Source of the DNA: Ga0077555 sp963761475
Lineage (GTDB): Bacteria > Pseudomonadota > Alphaproteobacteria > Rhizobiales > Hyphomicrobiaceae
Direction of reading: 5' to 3'
Assembly (NCBI GenBank): GCA_963761475.1
Contig: CAVXGT010000013.1
Coordinates: forward strand, 320,438 to 384,437
DNA length: 64,000 nt
Shown one piece after another: positions 1 to 8,820 of this stretch (position 1 is the stretch's first letter; every line of letters starts with the position of its first letter). Both the position numbers and the translations under genes were made by a program. A model generated the notes under the pieces. That model was not told where the DNA came from. It saw only the letters and a program-made list of their open reading frames with translations, and searched no databases.

Positions 1-1896
1 CACGTCCTCGGCGGTGAGCGATTCGAAATAAAGCCGGTCCGAGGTGTCGTAGTCCGTCGAGACGGTCTCGGGATTGCAGTTGACCATGATGGTCTCATAG
101 CCCGCATCCGAGAGCGCAAAACAGGCATGGCAACAGCAATAGTCGAATTCAATCCCCTGGCCGATACGATTGGGGCCGCCGCCGAGGATGATGACCTTCT
201 GCTTCTCCGAGGGGGCTGCCTCACAGACAGGCTCGGAAAACAGACCGCGCTCGTAGGTGGAGTACATATAGGCCGTGGGCGAGGCAAACTCGGCCGCGCA
301 GGTGTCGATGCGCTTGTAGACGGGATGGAGTGCCAAGCGGTGGCGCAACTCGCGCACCTCGCCTTCAGCGACACCGGCAAGTTTGCCCAGGCGCGCGTCG
401 GAAAAGCCCATGGCCTTCAGGCCGCGCAGAGTTTCGCGCTCCTGTGGCAAACCGTGCGTGCGAACCTTGGACTCTATGTCGATGATTTCCTGCATGCGGG
501 CCAGGAACCACGGATCGATGGCGCACGAGGCGTAAATCTGTTCGTGGTCGACGCCGAGGCGCATCGCCTGAGCCACCTTTAACAGGCGGTCCGGGGTCGG
601 GCGGCCGAGGGCTGCGCGGATAACGTTCTTGTCGTCGCCTTCACCCAGGCCCTCAAAGGCGATGTCGTCGAGGCCGGTGAGGCCCGTCTCAAGTCCGCGC
701 AACGCTTTCTGCAGGCTCTCGGCGAAGGTGCGGCCAATGGCCATGACCTCGCCCACCGACTTCATCGAGGTTGTGAGCGTGGTGTCGGCGCCTGCGAATT
801 TCTCGAATGCGAAGCGGGGGATCTTAGTGACGACGTAGTCGATGGTGGGCTCGAAGGAGGCGGGCGTGGCGCCGCCGGTGATGTCGTTCTCGAGCTCGTC
901 CAGCGTGTAGCCGACAGCGAGACGGGCCGCGACCTTGGCGATCGGGAAGCCGGTGGCCTTGGAGGCGAGTGCGGATGAGCGGGAGACGCGCGGGTTCATC
1001 TCGATCACGACCAGCCGCCCGTCGGCGGGGTTGACGGCGAACTGGACGTTTGAGCCGCCGGTCTCGACGCCGATCTCGCGCAGCACCGCAATCGAGGCGT
1101 TGCGCATGATCTGGTATTCTTTGTCGGTCAGCGTCAGCGCCGGCGCCACCGTGATCGAATTGCCGGTGTGGACGCCCATCGGATCGACGTTCTCGATCGA
1201 GCAGACGATGATGCAGTTGTCCGCGCGGTCGCGCACGACCTCCATCTCGAACTCTTTCCAGCCGAGGACGGATTCCTCGACCAGCACCTGTGTCGTGGGC
1301 GATGCGTCGAGACCCCTCTCGATGATCTCGAAGAACTCTTCGCGGTTGTAGGCAACTCCGCCGCCGGTGCCGCCCATAGTAAACGAGGGGCGGATGATGG
1401 CCGGCAGACCCACGTGCTCGAGGGCGGCTGAGGCCTCGGTCCGGTTGTGCGCCATCATCGACTTTGGCGTCTCAAGGCCGATGCGGGCCATGGCGTCGCG
1501 GAAGAGCAGGCGATCCTCGGCCATGTCGATGGCTTCAGCGCGCGCGCCGATCATTTCGACGCCGTAGCGCTCGAGTGTGCCGTCCTTGGCAAGGCTCAGT
1601 GCCGTGTTGAGGGCAGTCTGGCCGCCCATGGTCGGCAGCAGAGCATCGGGGCGCTCGGCCTCGATGATGCGGGCGACGATCTCAGGGGTGATCGGCTCCA
1701 CGTAGGTGGCATCGGCCAGCTCCGGGTCCGTCATGATGGTCGCCGGGTTCGAATTGACCAGGATGATTCGGTAGCCCTCGGCCTTCAAGGCCTTGCAGGC
1801 CTGGGTGCCCGAATAGTCGAATTCGCACGCCTGGCCGATCACAATCGGCCCGGCCCCGATGATGAGGATGGATTTTATGTCTGTTCGCCTCGGCAT
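1..1896 (-). CDS. carB: Carbamoyl-phosphate synthase large subunit, N-terminal 632 residues (3' end outside window)
   Basis: Makes carbamoyl phosphate from bicarbonate, ammonia and 2 ATP for pyrimidine and arginine synthesis, together with the CarA amidotransferase in the cytoplasm. Read on the minus strand from ATG at 1896 the protein begins MPRRTDIKSILIIGAGPIVI and continues without a stop to the window edge. The first ATP-grasp half is complete, with the glycine loop FTMGGTGGG near residue 170 and the metal-binding EMNPRVSRSSALASK segment near residue 300. The oligomerisation region follows, and the second synthase half starts with LGGGPNRIGQGIEFDYCC near residue 570-590. The family is about 1,080-1,110 residues long, so roughly 450 residues lie beyond position 1. 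carA is not in the window. Confidence 0.97.
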   Translation of the reverse strand, partial: MPRRTDIKSILIIGAGPIVIGQACEFDYSGTQACKALKAEGYRIILVNSNPATIMTDPELADATYVEPITPEIVARIIEAERPDALLPTMGGQTALNTALSLAKDGTLERYGVEMIGARAEAIDMAEDRLLFRDAMARIGLETPKSMMAHNRTEASAALEHVGLPAIIRPSFTMGGTGGGVAYNREEFFEIIERGLDASPTTQVLVEESVLGWKEFEMEVVRDRADNCIIVCSIENVDPMGVHTGNSITVAPALTLTDKEYQIMRNASIAVLREIGVETGGSNVQFAVNPADGRLVVIEMNPRVSRSSALASKATGFPIAKVAARLAVGYTLDELENDITGGATPASFEPTIDYVVTKIPRFAFEKFAGADTTLTTSMKSVGEVMAIGRTFAESLQKALRGLETGLTGLDDIAFEGLGEGDDKNVIRAALGRPTPDRLLKVAQAMRLGVDHEQIYASCAIDPWFLARMQEIIDIESKVRTHGLPQERETLRGLKAMGFSDARLGKLAGVAEGEVRELRHRLALHPVYKRIDTCAAEFASPTAYMYSTYERGLFSEPVCEAAPSEKQKVIILGGGPNRIGQGIEFDYCCCHACFALSDAGYETIMVNCNPETVSTDYDTSDRLYFESLTAEDV

Positions 1897-2164
1897 GGGC
1901 CCGCTTCATAGGGTAGGCCCGAGCGTTTGGCTATAGGGCATGCACAACATACGTGCGTGACCCACGAAAATCAGCAGGGCGTGGCGGCGGGACCCGCGGC
2001 CACGCGGTGACGCCTTCCCTGCCGTCCCCGGTCGCCGCGGTGAAGCTCGAGAACGGCTGCCCGGATCGGTATTAACCATATTGAACAGTGCAAGTTGTAT
2101 CTGCGTGCGTCTCTGCCGATGACAGCCACTTCAAAAGCCCATTGGCTGGCGAAGGGGGAAGACG

Positions 2165-2899
2165 ATGTCTCAAAGAGTTCTGTTGGCCGGGCGGTTTGCC
2201 CGGAGCATTAGCGTGGCCATTGCGGGCTGCTGGCTTGCCGGTGCCGTGATCCTCGCGACAATCACGCCGGCCGCTGCCAAAGCACCAGGCCGGCGCCATT
2301 GCCACGGCGATGTCTGCCACCGGGTACTGACGCTCGCGCAGACGGCGGCGGAGACCGGCAAGGTTCGGCAGCTCTATGCCTCGCATTACGACGACTGCCG
2401 CCGGGACCGCTACAATCCGTGCGGGCTGACGAGCTCCGGCGAGGTGTTCCGACCGGATGCGCCCGACAATGCCGCCAGCGCCATTCACCCGGACGGGACG
2501 ATCCTGCTGTTGCACAATCCGGAGACGGACATGGCCGCGGTGGTGAGGGTCAACAACTTCGGACCGTTCTGGGGCAACAGGAAGCTCGATGTCTCGCGCG
2601 CCACCGCCCACAAGCTCGGGTTCGGGCGGCGAGGTGTGGCGAAGCTCGACGTCATGGTCGTGTACACGCCAACTGTCGAGGAGACACGCTACAAGCGGCG
2701 GCGGCGCTACGAGCCGGTGGCAGGATATCTCGGCCACATGACCAGCATCGAGCATGCCTTTCTCGCCTTTGCGGATGCGCGCGATCGCCAACGCACGGCC
2801 CGACTGGCGGATGCGGCGTGCCGTATCGGACGCCCCGGGAGGGCACCGAAGCTCGCCACGCTGACGGTACGTTATCAGAAGGCGCGTCCGCACGCCTGA
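2165..2899 (+). CDS. RlpA-like double-psi beta-barrel exported protein
   Basis: A 244-residue exported protein. The N terminus has a basic stretch, then a hydrophobic core ending in TPAAAKA, which reads as a signal peptide cleaved near residue 39. Residues about 90-170 match the RlpA-like double-psi beta-barrel: SSGEVFRPD, then VVRVNNFGPFWGNRKLDVSR and KLGFGRRGVAKLDVMVVYTP. RlpA proteins bind or cleave denuded peptidoglycan glycan strands at the septum. No SPOR domain is visible, so septal targeting is not shown. The C-terminal 70 residues are Arg-rich and lack a recognised domain. It is divergent from carB and stands alone. Confidence 0.75.
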   Translation: MSQRVLLAGRFARSISVAIAGCWLAGAVILATITPAAAKAPGRRHCHGDVCHRVLTLAQTAAETGKVRQLYASHYDDCRRDRYNPCGLTSSGEVFRPDAPDNAASAIHPDGTILLLHNPETDMAAVVRVNNFGPFWGNRKLDVSRATAHKLGFGRRGVAKLDVMVVYTPTVEETRYKRRRRYEPVAGYLGHMTSIEHAFLAFADARDRQRTARLADAACRIGRPGRAPKLATLTVRYQKARPHA

Positions 2900-2940
2900 A
2901 AGGCCGCAGCTGGCGCTGCCTTAAGGTTCGGACGGTTGTT

Positions 2941-3430
2941 TCAGGGCTGCTTATCGCTGAGGCTCGATCCGCGCCAGTCGGCCGCAGGCTCGGCGGGCTC
3001 CGGGATGAGGCCAGCGGCACGGATGCCGGCAATGGCGCAGTATTCGTCTTTTTCGGAGGTATCGCCGCTGATGCCTACCGCACCGATCGTCAGACCTGCC
3101 AGATCCTCGATCAGCACACCGCCGGGCACCGGAATGAGGCGACCATCGGAGGCGGCTGCCAGGGCGTTCTGGAAGGCGGGGCGCGCGCTCAACCGATCGC
3201 GAATGAGGCGGCTCGATATGCCCATGCCCAGCGCGCCCCAGGCTTTGCCAAAGGCGATGTCGAAGCGCAGGAGGCCGGAGCCGTCCTCACTCTTGGCCGC
3301 AATCAGTCGTCCGCCCGAAATCGAGGACAACTACGGTGAGGGGGTGCATAGCTTCTACACGACCGAGGCGCAGGGCCTCATCGATGATGATGGTGGCGCG
3401 CTCGAGGGCGAGGGAGGATTGCAGGCGCAT
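2941..3430 (-). CDS. GlcG/HbpS-family (DUF336) haem-binding-like protein, reading frame broken by one base
   Basis: Small alpha/beta protein of the GlcG/HbpS family, members of which bind haem or accompany glycolate and diol utilisation genes. From ATG at 3430 the frame reads MRLQSSLALERATIIIDEAL and continues to TVVVLDFG. It then needs a change of frame at about 3313, where one extra base follows the GGG codon, to continue as GRLIAAKSEDGSGLLRFDIA. The family motif D-x-G-G-x-L spans exactly this junction. Removing one base gives a 162-residue protein of normal family length. The conserved residues on both sides suggest a sequence error or a very recent mutation rather than decay. Confidence 0.7.
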
Positions 3431-3515
3431 CGCTGATATCCGGTGACGGTCCTCGCCATCGGGGCACGCCTTAGCGGCCGGCCCCGATGGTTCGGTGTTG
3501 CAGGAGTGAGGCGCC

Positions 3516-4685
3516 TCAGGCTGGCATCGCCGTCTCGATCAGTCGGCCCCAAAAAGAAATGCCGGCAGGGATGGCCTCGTCGTTGAAATCGTAGTCGGGG
3601 TGATGCAGGCCACCCTTGGTATCGCCGACACCCATGAAGATAAAGGCGCCGGGGCGGGCCTTCAGCATGTAGGAGAAATCCTCGGCGCCCATCAACGGGG
3701 GGATGTCGGTGCGCACAGCCGCCTCGCCCGAGATCTCGCGCGCCACCTTGGCCATGAACTCCGTGTTCTCAGGATGGTTCTCTGTGACCGGGTAACCGCG
3801 CCTATAATTGAGAACCACCTTGGCCCCATGGGCGGCGGCGACGCCGGCGCAGATCTCGTTCATGCGCTTTTCGATATGGGTGCGCACCTTCTCTTCCAGC
3901 GTGCGCACTGTCCCCTGCAGGCGGGCCGTCTGCGGGATGACATTGGAGGCCTCGCCCGCCTGGAACATCGTGATGGAGACGACGGCGCTCTTCAGCGGAT
4001 CGATATTGCGGGCGACGATGGTCTGCATGGCCGCGTGGAGCTGGCAGCCGACGGCGACAGGATCGATGCTCAGGTGCGGGCGTGAGGCATGGGCGCCGTA
4101 GCCACCTATGTCGATCGAAAACGTATCGGCAGCGGCGAGCAGGGGACCTGGACGCAAGGAGAAGTGGCCGACAGGCTGGTTCGGCTGGTTGTGCAGGCCA
4201 TAGACCTCCTGGATGCCGAAGCGGTCCATCATGCCGTCCTTGACCATGGCATCGCCGCCGGCGCCGCCCTCCTCGGCGGGCTGGAAGACAACGATAGCGG
4301 TGCCATCGAAGTTACGGGTCTCGCACAGGTATTTGGCCGCGCCGAGCAGCATGGCCGTGTGACCATCGTGGCCGCAGGCGTGCATGCGGCCCTGGATTTT
4401 CGAGGCATGGGGAACGCCGCTGGTCTCGGTCATCGGCAACGCGTCCATGTCAGCGCGAATGGCGATGACCTTGCCGGAGGTATTCGAGCGCCCCTTGATG
4501 ACCCCGACAACGCCGGTGCGGCCGATCCCCGGGACGATCTCGTCACAGCCGAATTCCTTGAGCTTGTCGGCGACGATACCAGCCGTGCGGTGGACATCGT
4601 AAAGGATTTCCGGGTTCTCGTGGAAATCGCGGCGCCAGGCGCTGACTTCGTCCTTCATGCCGGCAGCACGGTTGAGGATGGGCAT
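3516..4685 (-). CDS. M20 family amidohydrolase (hippurate hydrolase/HipO-like)
   Basis: Cytoplasmic metallo-amidohydrolase of 389 residues, of the type that cleaves N-acyl amino acids or hippurate. The start MPILNRAAGM at 4685 fits the family; the open frame upstream is non-homologous. Visible landmarks: IRADMDALPMTETSG near residue 80, the metal-binding MHACGHDGH near residue 105, FQPAEEGGAGG with the catalytic glutamates near residue 138, and the C-terminal PPLMGAEDFSYML motif with a metal-binding glutamate. The dimerisation domain lies between. It starts 16 bp after the stop of the BaiN-type flavoprotein gene, so the two are probably co-transcribed. The substrate cannot be read from sequence. 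Confidence 0.9.
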   Translation of the reverse strand: MPILNRAAGMKDEVSAWRRDFHENPEILYDVHRTAGIVADKLKEFGCDEIVPGIGRTGVVGVIKGRSNTSGKVIAIRADMDALPMTETSGVPHASKIQGRMHACGHDGHTAMLLGAAKYLCETRNFDGTAIVVFQPAEEGGAGGDAMVKDGMMDRFGIQEVYGLHNQPNQPVGHFSLRPGPLLAAADTFSIDIGGYGAHASRPHLSIDPVAVGCQLHAAMQTIVARNIDPLKSAVVSITMFQAGEASNVIPQTARLQGTVRTLEEKVRTHIEKRMNEICAGVAAAHGAKVVLNYRRGYPVTENHPENTEFMAKVAREISGEAAVRTDIPPLMGAEDFSYMLKARPGAFIFMGVGDTKGGLHHPDYDFNDEAIPAGISFWGRLIETAMPA

Positions 4686-4701
4686 CTGGGTCCTTTCGAT
4701 C

Positions 4702-6000
4702 CTAGTCAGGTTGTGGCTGGTTGGTCGGCGCGCCCTCCTTGGCGCGGAGATAGCGGAGCACACCTTCGCCGGCCGCCCGGCCGGTGGCAAGAGCGCCCTG
4801 CAACAGATAGCCGCCGGTCGGCGCCTGCCAGTCGAGCATCTCGCCCGCGGCAAACACGCCCGGCCGTCGCAAGAGCATGAGGCCATCGTCGAGCTCGTCC
4901 CGGCTAATGCCGCCCGCCGTCGAGATCGCCCGGTCGAGCCCGGTGAAGCCGGATGTGATGAGGGTCATGTGCTTGATGGCGCGAGCCAGATCCTCGGGCG
5001 AATCCGGCAGCGCGTTGGCGTGGGCTTCGCGCAACAAGGCGTTGGCAACGGGCGGCAACTGCGCGGACTTGCGCAGCCAGTTGGATACCGACTGCTTGCC
5101 GCGGGGCGCCGACAACCTGGCGGCAAGGGCCGTGAGGTCGAGATCGCGGCGCAGATCGAGCGTCACCTCGGCTCGACCTGTGGTGGCCACAGCGGCGGCG
5201 ATGGCTGGGGAAAGGGCATAGATCGGGCCGCCTTCGAGGCCGGTAGCGGTCACGACAAGCTCGCCCACGGCGTGATGCGCCTCGCCAATGGTGACGCGGA
5301 CACGCTTTAACGGACTGCCGGCAAAGCGCGAAACGACATGTGGTGACCAGGTGATGGCGATGCCGGCGTTGGCCGGCGTCAACGGGGTGACATGGACACC
5401 CCAGCGCGTGACGGTTTCAACCCACCCGCCGTCGGAGCCCAGACGTGGCCAACTGGCTCCGCCAAGAGCGAGGACGACGGCGTCGTGATCGGCGACGCAA
5501 ACCTCACCGGCCGGCGTGGCGAAGCGGGTCCCTCCATCGTCTGCAAAGCCAAGCCAGCGATGGCGGACCTCGAGGCGGACGCCCCGGCGGGACAAATGTG
5601 CGAGCCAGGCCCGCAGCAGGGGCGATGCCTTCATCGCCTTCGGAAAGACCCGTCTGCTGCTGCCAACGAAGGTCTCTTGACCAAGTCCGTTGACGAACGC
5701 TTGCAAGGCGTCAGGTCCGAAGCGGGCGAGCATGGGCGTCATCCAGCTCTCCGCCTCGCCGTAGTGTGCGGCGAACACCTCGGGCGGCTCCGCCTTGGTC
5801 AGGTTGAGGCCGCCGCGGCCAGCCATCAGCAGTTTGCGGCCAGCGCTCGGCATCGAATCGAAAATCGTCACGCAAGGCCCGGCGGCTGCGATCGTCTCGG
5901 CCGCCATCAGACCGGCGGGACCGGCACCGATGACGGCAACGTGCGACCGCGGCCTGTTCCGCGACTGGCTGGGCTCGATAGCGGTCCCCGATCGGCTCAC
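4702..6000 (-). CDS. BaiN/HI0933-type FAD-dependent oxidoreductase (TIGR03862 family)
   Basis: A 432-residue flavoprotein with an N-terminal FAD-binding Rossmann motif, VIGAGPAGLMAAETIAAAG near residue 23, followed by MPSAGRKLLMAGRGGLNLTK, which is diagnostic of the BaiN/HI0933/YhiN family. Near the C terminus AGEMLDWQAPTGGYLLQGAL closes the FAD site. Family members are poorly characterised; some reduce unsaturated bile-acid ketones, and the role here is unknown. The start is GTG at 6000, overlapping the gloA stop as GTGA, which indicates translational coupling to the upstream glyoxalase gene. Confidence 0.88.
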   Translation of the reverse strand: MSRSGTAIEPSQSRNRPRSHVAVIGAGPAGLMAAETIAAAGPCVTIFDSMPSAGRKLLMAGRGGLNLTKAEPPEVFAAHYGEAESWMTPMLARFGPDALQAFVNGLGQETFVGSSRRVFPKAMKASPLLRAWLAHLSRRGVRLEVRHRWLGFADDGGTRFATPAGEVCVADHDAVVLALGGASWPRLGSDGGWVETVTRWGVHVTPLTPANAGIAITWSPHVVSRFAGSPLKRVRVTIGEAHHAVGELVVTATGLEGGPIYALSPAIAAAVATTGRAEVTLDLRRDLDLTALAARLSAPRGKQSVSNWLRKSAQLPPVANALLREAHANALPDSPEDLARAIKHMTLITSGFTGLDRAISTAGGISRDELDDGLMLLRRPGVFAAGEMLDWQAPTGGYLLQGALATGRAAGEGVLRYLRAKEGAPTNQPQPD

Positions 6001-6437
6001 CAGACGCCCGTATTGGCCATCGAGGCCCAGGGCTCCGCCTTGGCCTTGGCCTCACCCTTCTGCAATAGCTCGATCGAGATGTTGTCGGGCGAACGCACAA
6101 AGGCCATGCGACCATCCCTGGGCGGGCGATTGATGGTGACGCCGGCCTTTTGCAAGCGGTCGCAGAGGGCGTAGATGTCGTCGACTTCGAAGGCCAGATG
6201 ACCGAAATTGCGACCGCTGCCGTAGGCTTCGGGGTCCCAGTTGTAGGTCAGCTCTAGCAACGGTGCGCGCTCGGCGCGCCCACGCAATTCGTCCTCGCCG
6301 GCGGCCAAGAACACCAGTGTGAACCGGCCCGCCTCGTTGTCCACCCGGCGCACTTCCTTCATGCCGAGCTTGTTGCAGTAGAAATCGAGGCTTGCGTTGA
6401 CGTCCGTGACCCGGACCATCGTATGCAGATACCGCAT
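5997..6437 (-). CDS. gloA: Lactoylglutathione lyase (glyoxalase I, VOC family)
   Basis: Isomerises the methylglyoxal-glutathione hemithioacetal to S-lactoylglutathione. The 146-residue protein is a two-module VOC fold. The four metal ligands expected by comparison with E. coli GlxI are all present: His5 in MRYLHTMVRV, Glu62 in LLELTYNW, His80 in NFGHLAFEV and Glu123 in SIELLQ. The short loop length is that of the Ni-type bacterial enzyme rather than the longer Zn-type. It is the first gene of a minus-strand run gloA, flavoprotein, amidohydrolase, with a 4-bp overlap to the second. Confidence 0.95.
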   Translation of the reverse strand: MRYLHTMVRVTDVNASLDFYCNKLGMKEVRRVDNEAGRFTLVFLAAGEDELRGRAERAPLLELTYNWDPEAYGSGRNFGHLAFEVDDIYALCDRLQKAGVTINRPPRDGRMAFVRSPDNISIELLQKGEAKAKAEPWASMANTGVW

Positions 6438-7077
6438 CGTGTCTTGTCTCCCACATGGGCGCCCGCTCTGGCGCCCCGCGCTTCACCGGATTGATGGAAA
6501 CATAGTGAGGCTTGGTCGTTATCGGCGCAACCGAGAGCCTATCAACTGAACGGCGGAACGTCTCACAGTCGTGTCGACCTTCTGACCACTTCCAGTGATT
6601 GTATTTATTGCCTCACTCAGCCGTTAATTGTGTTTCGGTCGTGATTTTCCACAAGAGTATAACGCCGGCGGACTGATTCGAATCAGGCCTCTTGTTTTGA
6701 GCGTTCAGAAACACCTTGAGAGCGAATTTCTGTCATGTTTTCGACGTTATCCCCGATCGTTCACACTGGACTATCAGTGGCTGAGAGGAGTCTCGCCCCT
6801 GCATTGAAGCAACAGTTATTCTTGTTTGTTTTCCGCATATTATGGGATCAATAGCAATACTGCCGCAGTCCGTGAATGCTTGTTTTCGCTGCATAGGCTT
6901 GGTTAATTTTTGGTAGACACGATTGGTATCGCTGTGCCTATTTCCGAACGTCATCGACAGCTTCCCGGGGAGGGGGCAATCGAACCGGTAGCGGTCGATG
7001 TCAGGGATTGGAGCATAAGAGATGGGCTGCTCCTTTCGCCTTGTCTCAAAACACGTAAAAAGTAGCGGGGTAACACG
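6438..7077. other. Long, relatively AT-rich intergenic region upstream of the cold-shock gene
   Basis: 640 bp separating divergent gloA and the double-CSD gene. Base composition is clearly lower in GC than the flanking genes, with T-rich stretches around 6600-6660 and 6810-6920. I see no convincing protein gene; open frames here run antisense into the cold-shock gene. A long 5' leader would be normal for a cold-shock gene. A perfect 14-bp palindrome lies at 6673-6686. Confidence 0.5.
6673..6686. promoter_or_regulatory. 14-bp perfect palindrome CTGATTCGAATCAG
   Basis: A self-complementary 14-mer in the cold-shock upstream region, about 400 bp before the start codon. It could be an operator for a dimeric regulator or a short hairpin. 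No flanking promoter elements were recognised, so function is speculative. Confidence 0.3.
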
Positions 7078-7674
7078 ATGGGGGACACACCCAAACTGGC
7101 TCAAAGTACGCAGGACACCTTTGGCGAGGGTCTGCGCGCTGACGAGACAGGCGGACTCGAGGTGTTCGAGATTGCCGGCACGATCAAGTGGTTTGATGCG
7201 TCCAAAGGATACGGTTTCATCGTTCCTGACAACGGTCTGCCCGACGTTCTCCTTCACGTCACGTGCCTGAGAGCCGGGGGTCATCAGACGGCTTACGAAG
7301 GCGCCCGGGTGCACGCCCAGGTTCTCAATCGTCCCAAGGGCATGCAGGCATTCCGCATTCTCAGCATGGACGAAAGCACCGCCATTCATCCCTCACAGTT
7401 GCCACAGCGGACGCATGTCATCGTCACGGCTGAGAGTGGCTGGGAGCGGGCGATGGTCAAGTGGTTCAATCGCGTGCGCGGCTTCGGCTTCCTGACGCGC
7501 GGCGAAGGATCGCCCGACATCTTCGTGCATATGGAGACGTTGCGCCGCTTCGGGTTCACCGAGTTGCGCCCCGGCCAGATCGTCCAGGTGCGCTGGGGGC
7601 ACGGCGAGAAGGGCTGCATGGCCGCTGAACTGCGACCGGATGGGTTGACCTCCGGGTTGCCGGCGTCTCATTGA
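7078..7674 (+). CDS. Double cold-shock-domain protein
   Basis: Nucleic-acid-binding protein of 198 residues with two cold-shock domains. CSD1, at about residues 36-105, begins GTIKWFDASKGYGFIVPDNG and contains the RNP1-like KGYGFI. CSD2, at about 120-190, begins AMVKWFNRVRGFGFLTRGEG with RNP1-like RGFGFL and the RNP2-like DIFVHM. Tandem CSD proteins of this size are common in alphaproteobacteria, where they act as RNA chaperones in cold or stationary phase. In CSD1 the RNP2 segment reads DVLLHVT, lacking the usual aromatic, so its binding may be weaker. Downstream DUF192 begins 51 bp later. Confidence 0.93.
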   Translation: MGDTPKLAQSTQDTFGEGLRADETGGLEVFEIAGTIKWFDASKGYGFIVPDNGLPDVLLHVTCLRAGGHQTAYEGARVHAQVLNRPKGMQAFRILSMDESTAIHPSQLPQRTHVIVTAESGWERAMVKWFNRVRGFGFLTRGEGSPDIFVHMETLRRFGFTELRPGQIVQVRWGHGEKGCMAAELRPDGLTSGLPASH

Positions 7675-7725
7675 TTGACCTTGCGACAACTTGCGATAGC
7701 CTGACGTCCAATTGAGTCAGGAGCT

Positions 7726-8229
7726 ATGGGCAGGATGCCTCGGTATCATCAGAAACATCTGCACAGGGCCGCACCATTGTCGGCCCTGTTGCTATTTGTG
7801 CTCGCGCTCTGGTTGGCTTTCGGCGTGGATGGCCAGGCAAAGATGCGCACGGAAAACCTCACGATCACGACCAGTTCGGGCGCGCACGCCTTCAATGTGG
7901 AGGTGGCCGACACCGGCGAGGAAAAGGCCCGTGGCCTGATGTTCCGCAGGACGATGGCCGATGACGCGGGAATGCTCTTTCCCTATGCGCCGGCCCAGGA
8001 AGCGCAGATGTGGATGAAAAACACCTACATTTCGCTCGACATGGTGTTCATAAAACAAGACGGGACCGTGCATCGCATCGAGGCCGGTACGGAGCCCTTC
8101 TCAGAGCGGGTGATCTCGTCCAGGGGTGACGTCACGGCCGTGCTGGAGCTGAAGGCGGGGATTGCCGCCAAAATCCAGCTCGCCCCCGGCGACAAAGTCA
8201 CCCATCGCTTGTTCCAGGACGGCAAATAG
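7726..8229 (+). CDS. DUF192 family exported protein
   Basis: A 167-residue protein with an N-terminal hydrophobic segment, residues about 17-35, serving as signal peptide or anchor. A full DUF192 domain follows: TGEEKARGLMFRR, MLFPYAPAQEAQMWMKNTYISLD, and a C-terminal VLELKAGIA. Family members are periplasmic or membrane-attached and of unknown function; the conserved M-W-M-K-N-T is intact. It is followed by tRNA-Pro after 88 bp. Confidence 0.88.
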   Translation: MGRMPRYHQKHLHRAAPLSALLLFVLALWLAFGVDGQAKMRTENLTITTSSGAHAFNVEVADTGEEKARGLMFRRTMADDAGMLFPYAPAQEAQMWMKNTYISLDMVFIKQDGTVHRIEAGTEPFSERVISSRGDVTAVLELKAGIAAKIQLAPGDKVTHRLFQDGK

Positions 8230-8317
8230 GCCCGAGTAAGGCTCCGGGCCCCTCGACGCATCGCGGATGATCTTGACGGCAACGACCGAAGCGGGCACAC
8301 CCTGGCAACGTCGGTCA

Positions 8318-8394
8318 CGGGGTATAGCTCAGCCTGGTAGAGCGCTTGCTTTGGGAGCAAGAAGTCGGGAGTTCGAATCTCTCTGCCCCGACCA
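8318..8394 (+). tRNA. tRNA-Pro (anticodon TGG), CCA encoded
   Basis: A 77-nt cloverleaf. Acceptor arm CGGGGTA (8318-8324) pairs with TGCCCCG ending at 8390, with one T-G pair; discriminator A at 8391 and encoded CCA at 8392-8394. The anticodon stem CTTGC/GCAAG encloses loop TTTGGGA with anticodon TGG. The T-arm has GTTCGAATC. Confidence 0.96.
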
Positions 8395-8481
8395 ACCGAT
8401 GCCTGCGAGGCTCCGGGTTGGCGCAGTGGCCCGCCCAGGGCTCGGGATTGCACGTTTGGCATTAAAGAGGCTTGTCGCACC

Positions 8482-8787
8482 ATGGCTGCTCGCATCTATC
8501 AACCCGCCAAGACGGCCATGCAGTCGGGTGTTGCCCGCACCAAGGAGTGGGTTCTCGTCCACGAACCCGCCGAAGCCCGGGAGATCGACCCGCTGATGGG
8601 TTGGACGAGCAGCGGCGACATGCGCGCGCAGATCCGCCTCGAGTTCGACAGCCGCGAGGACGCGGTTGCCTATGCCGAGCGCAATGGCATCCCCTATCAA
8701 GTGATCGAGCCGGCCAAGCGCCAGCCCGTGCGCAAATCCTACGCCGACAACTTCCGCTTCGGTCGGATCGGGTCCTGGACGCACTGA
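8482..8787 (+). CDS. NADH dehydrogenase accessory subunit, NDUFS4-like (ETC complex I subunit conserved region)
   Basis: A 101-residue homologue of the mitochondrial complex I subunit NDUFS4 (18 kDa/AQDQ), which stabilises the NADH-oxidising arm. It shows the typical start ARIYQPAKTAMQSG, then WVLVHEPAEAREIDPLMGWT, RLEFDSREDAVAYAERNG and the C-terminal YADNFRFGRIGSWTH. Full length for the alphaproteobacterial family. It lies just downstream of a tRNA gene, apart from the nuo operon, which is the usual alphaproteobacterial arrangement. Confidence 0.92.
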   Translation: MAARIYQPAKTAMQSGVARTKEWVLVHEPAEAREIDPLMGWTSSGDMRAQIRLEFDSREDAVAYAERNGIPYQVIEPAKRQPVRKSYADNFRFGRIGSWTH

Positions 8788-8820
8788 TTGGCGTGATACC
8801 CGAACCTTGCGGCGCACCGC

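Noticed and set aside
6733..7389. 218-codon minus-strand open frame upstream of and into the cold-shock gene
   Set aside because: It overlaps the first cold-shock domain antisense and resembles no protein.
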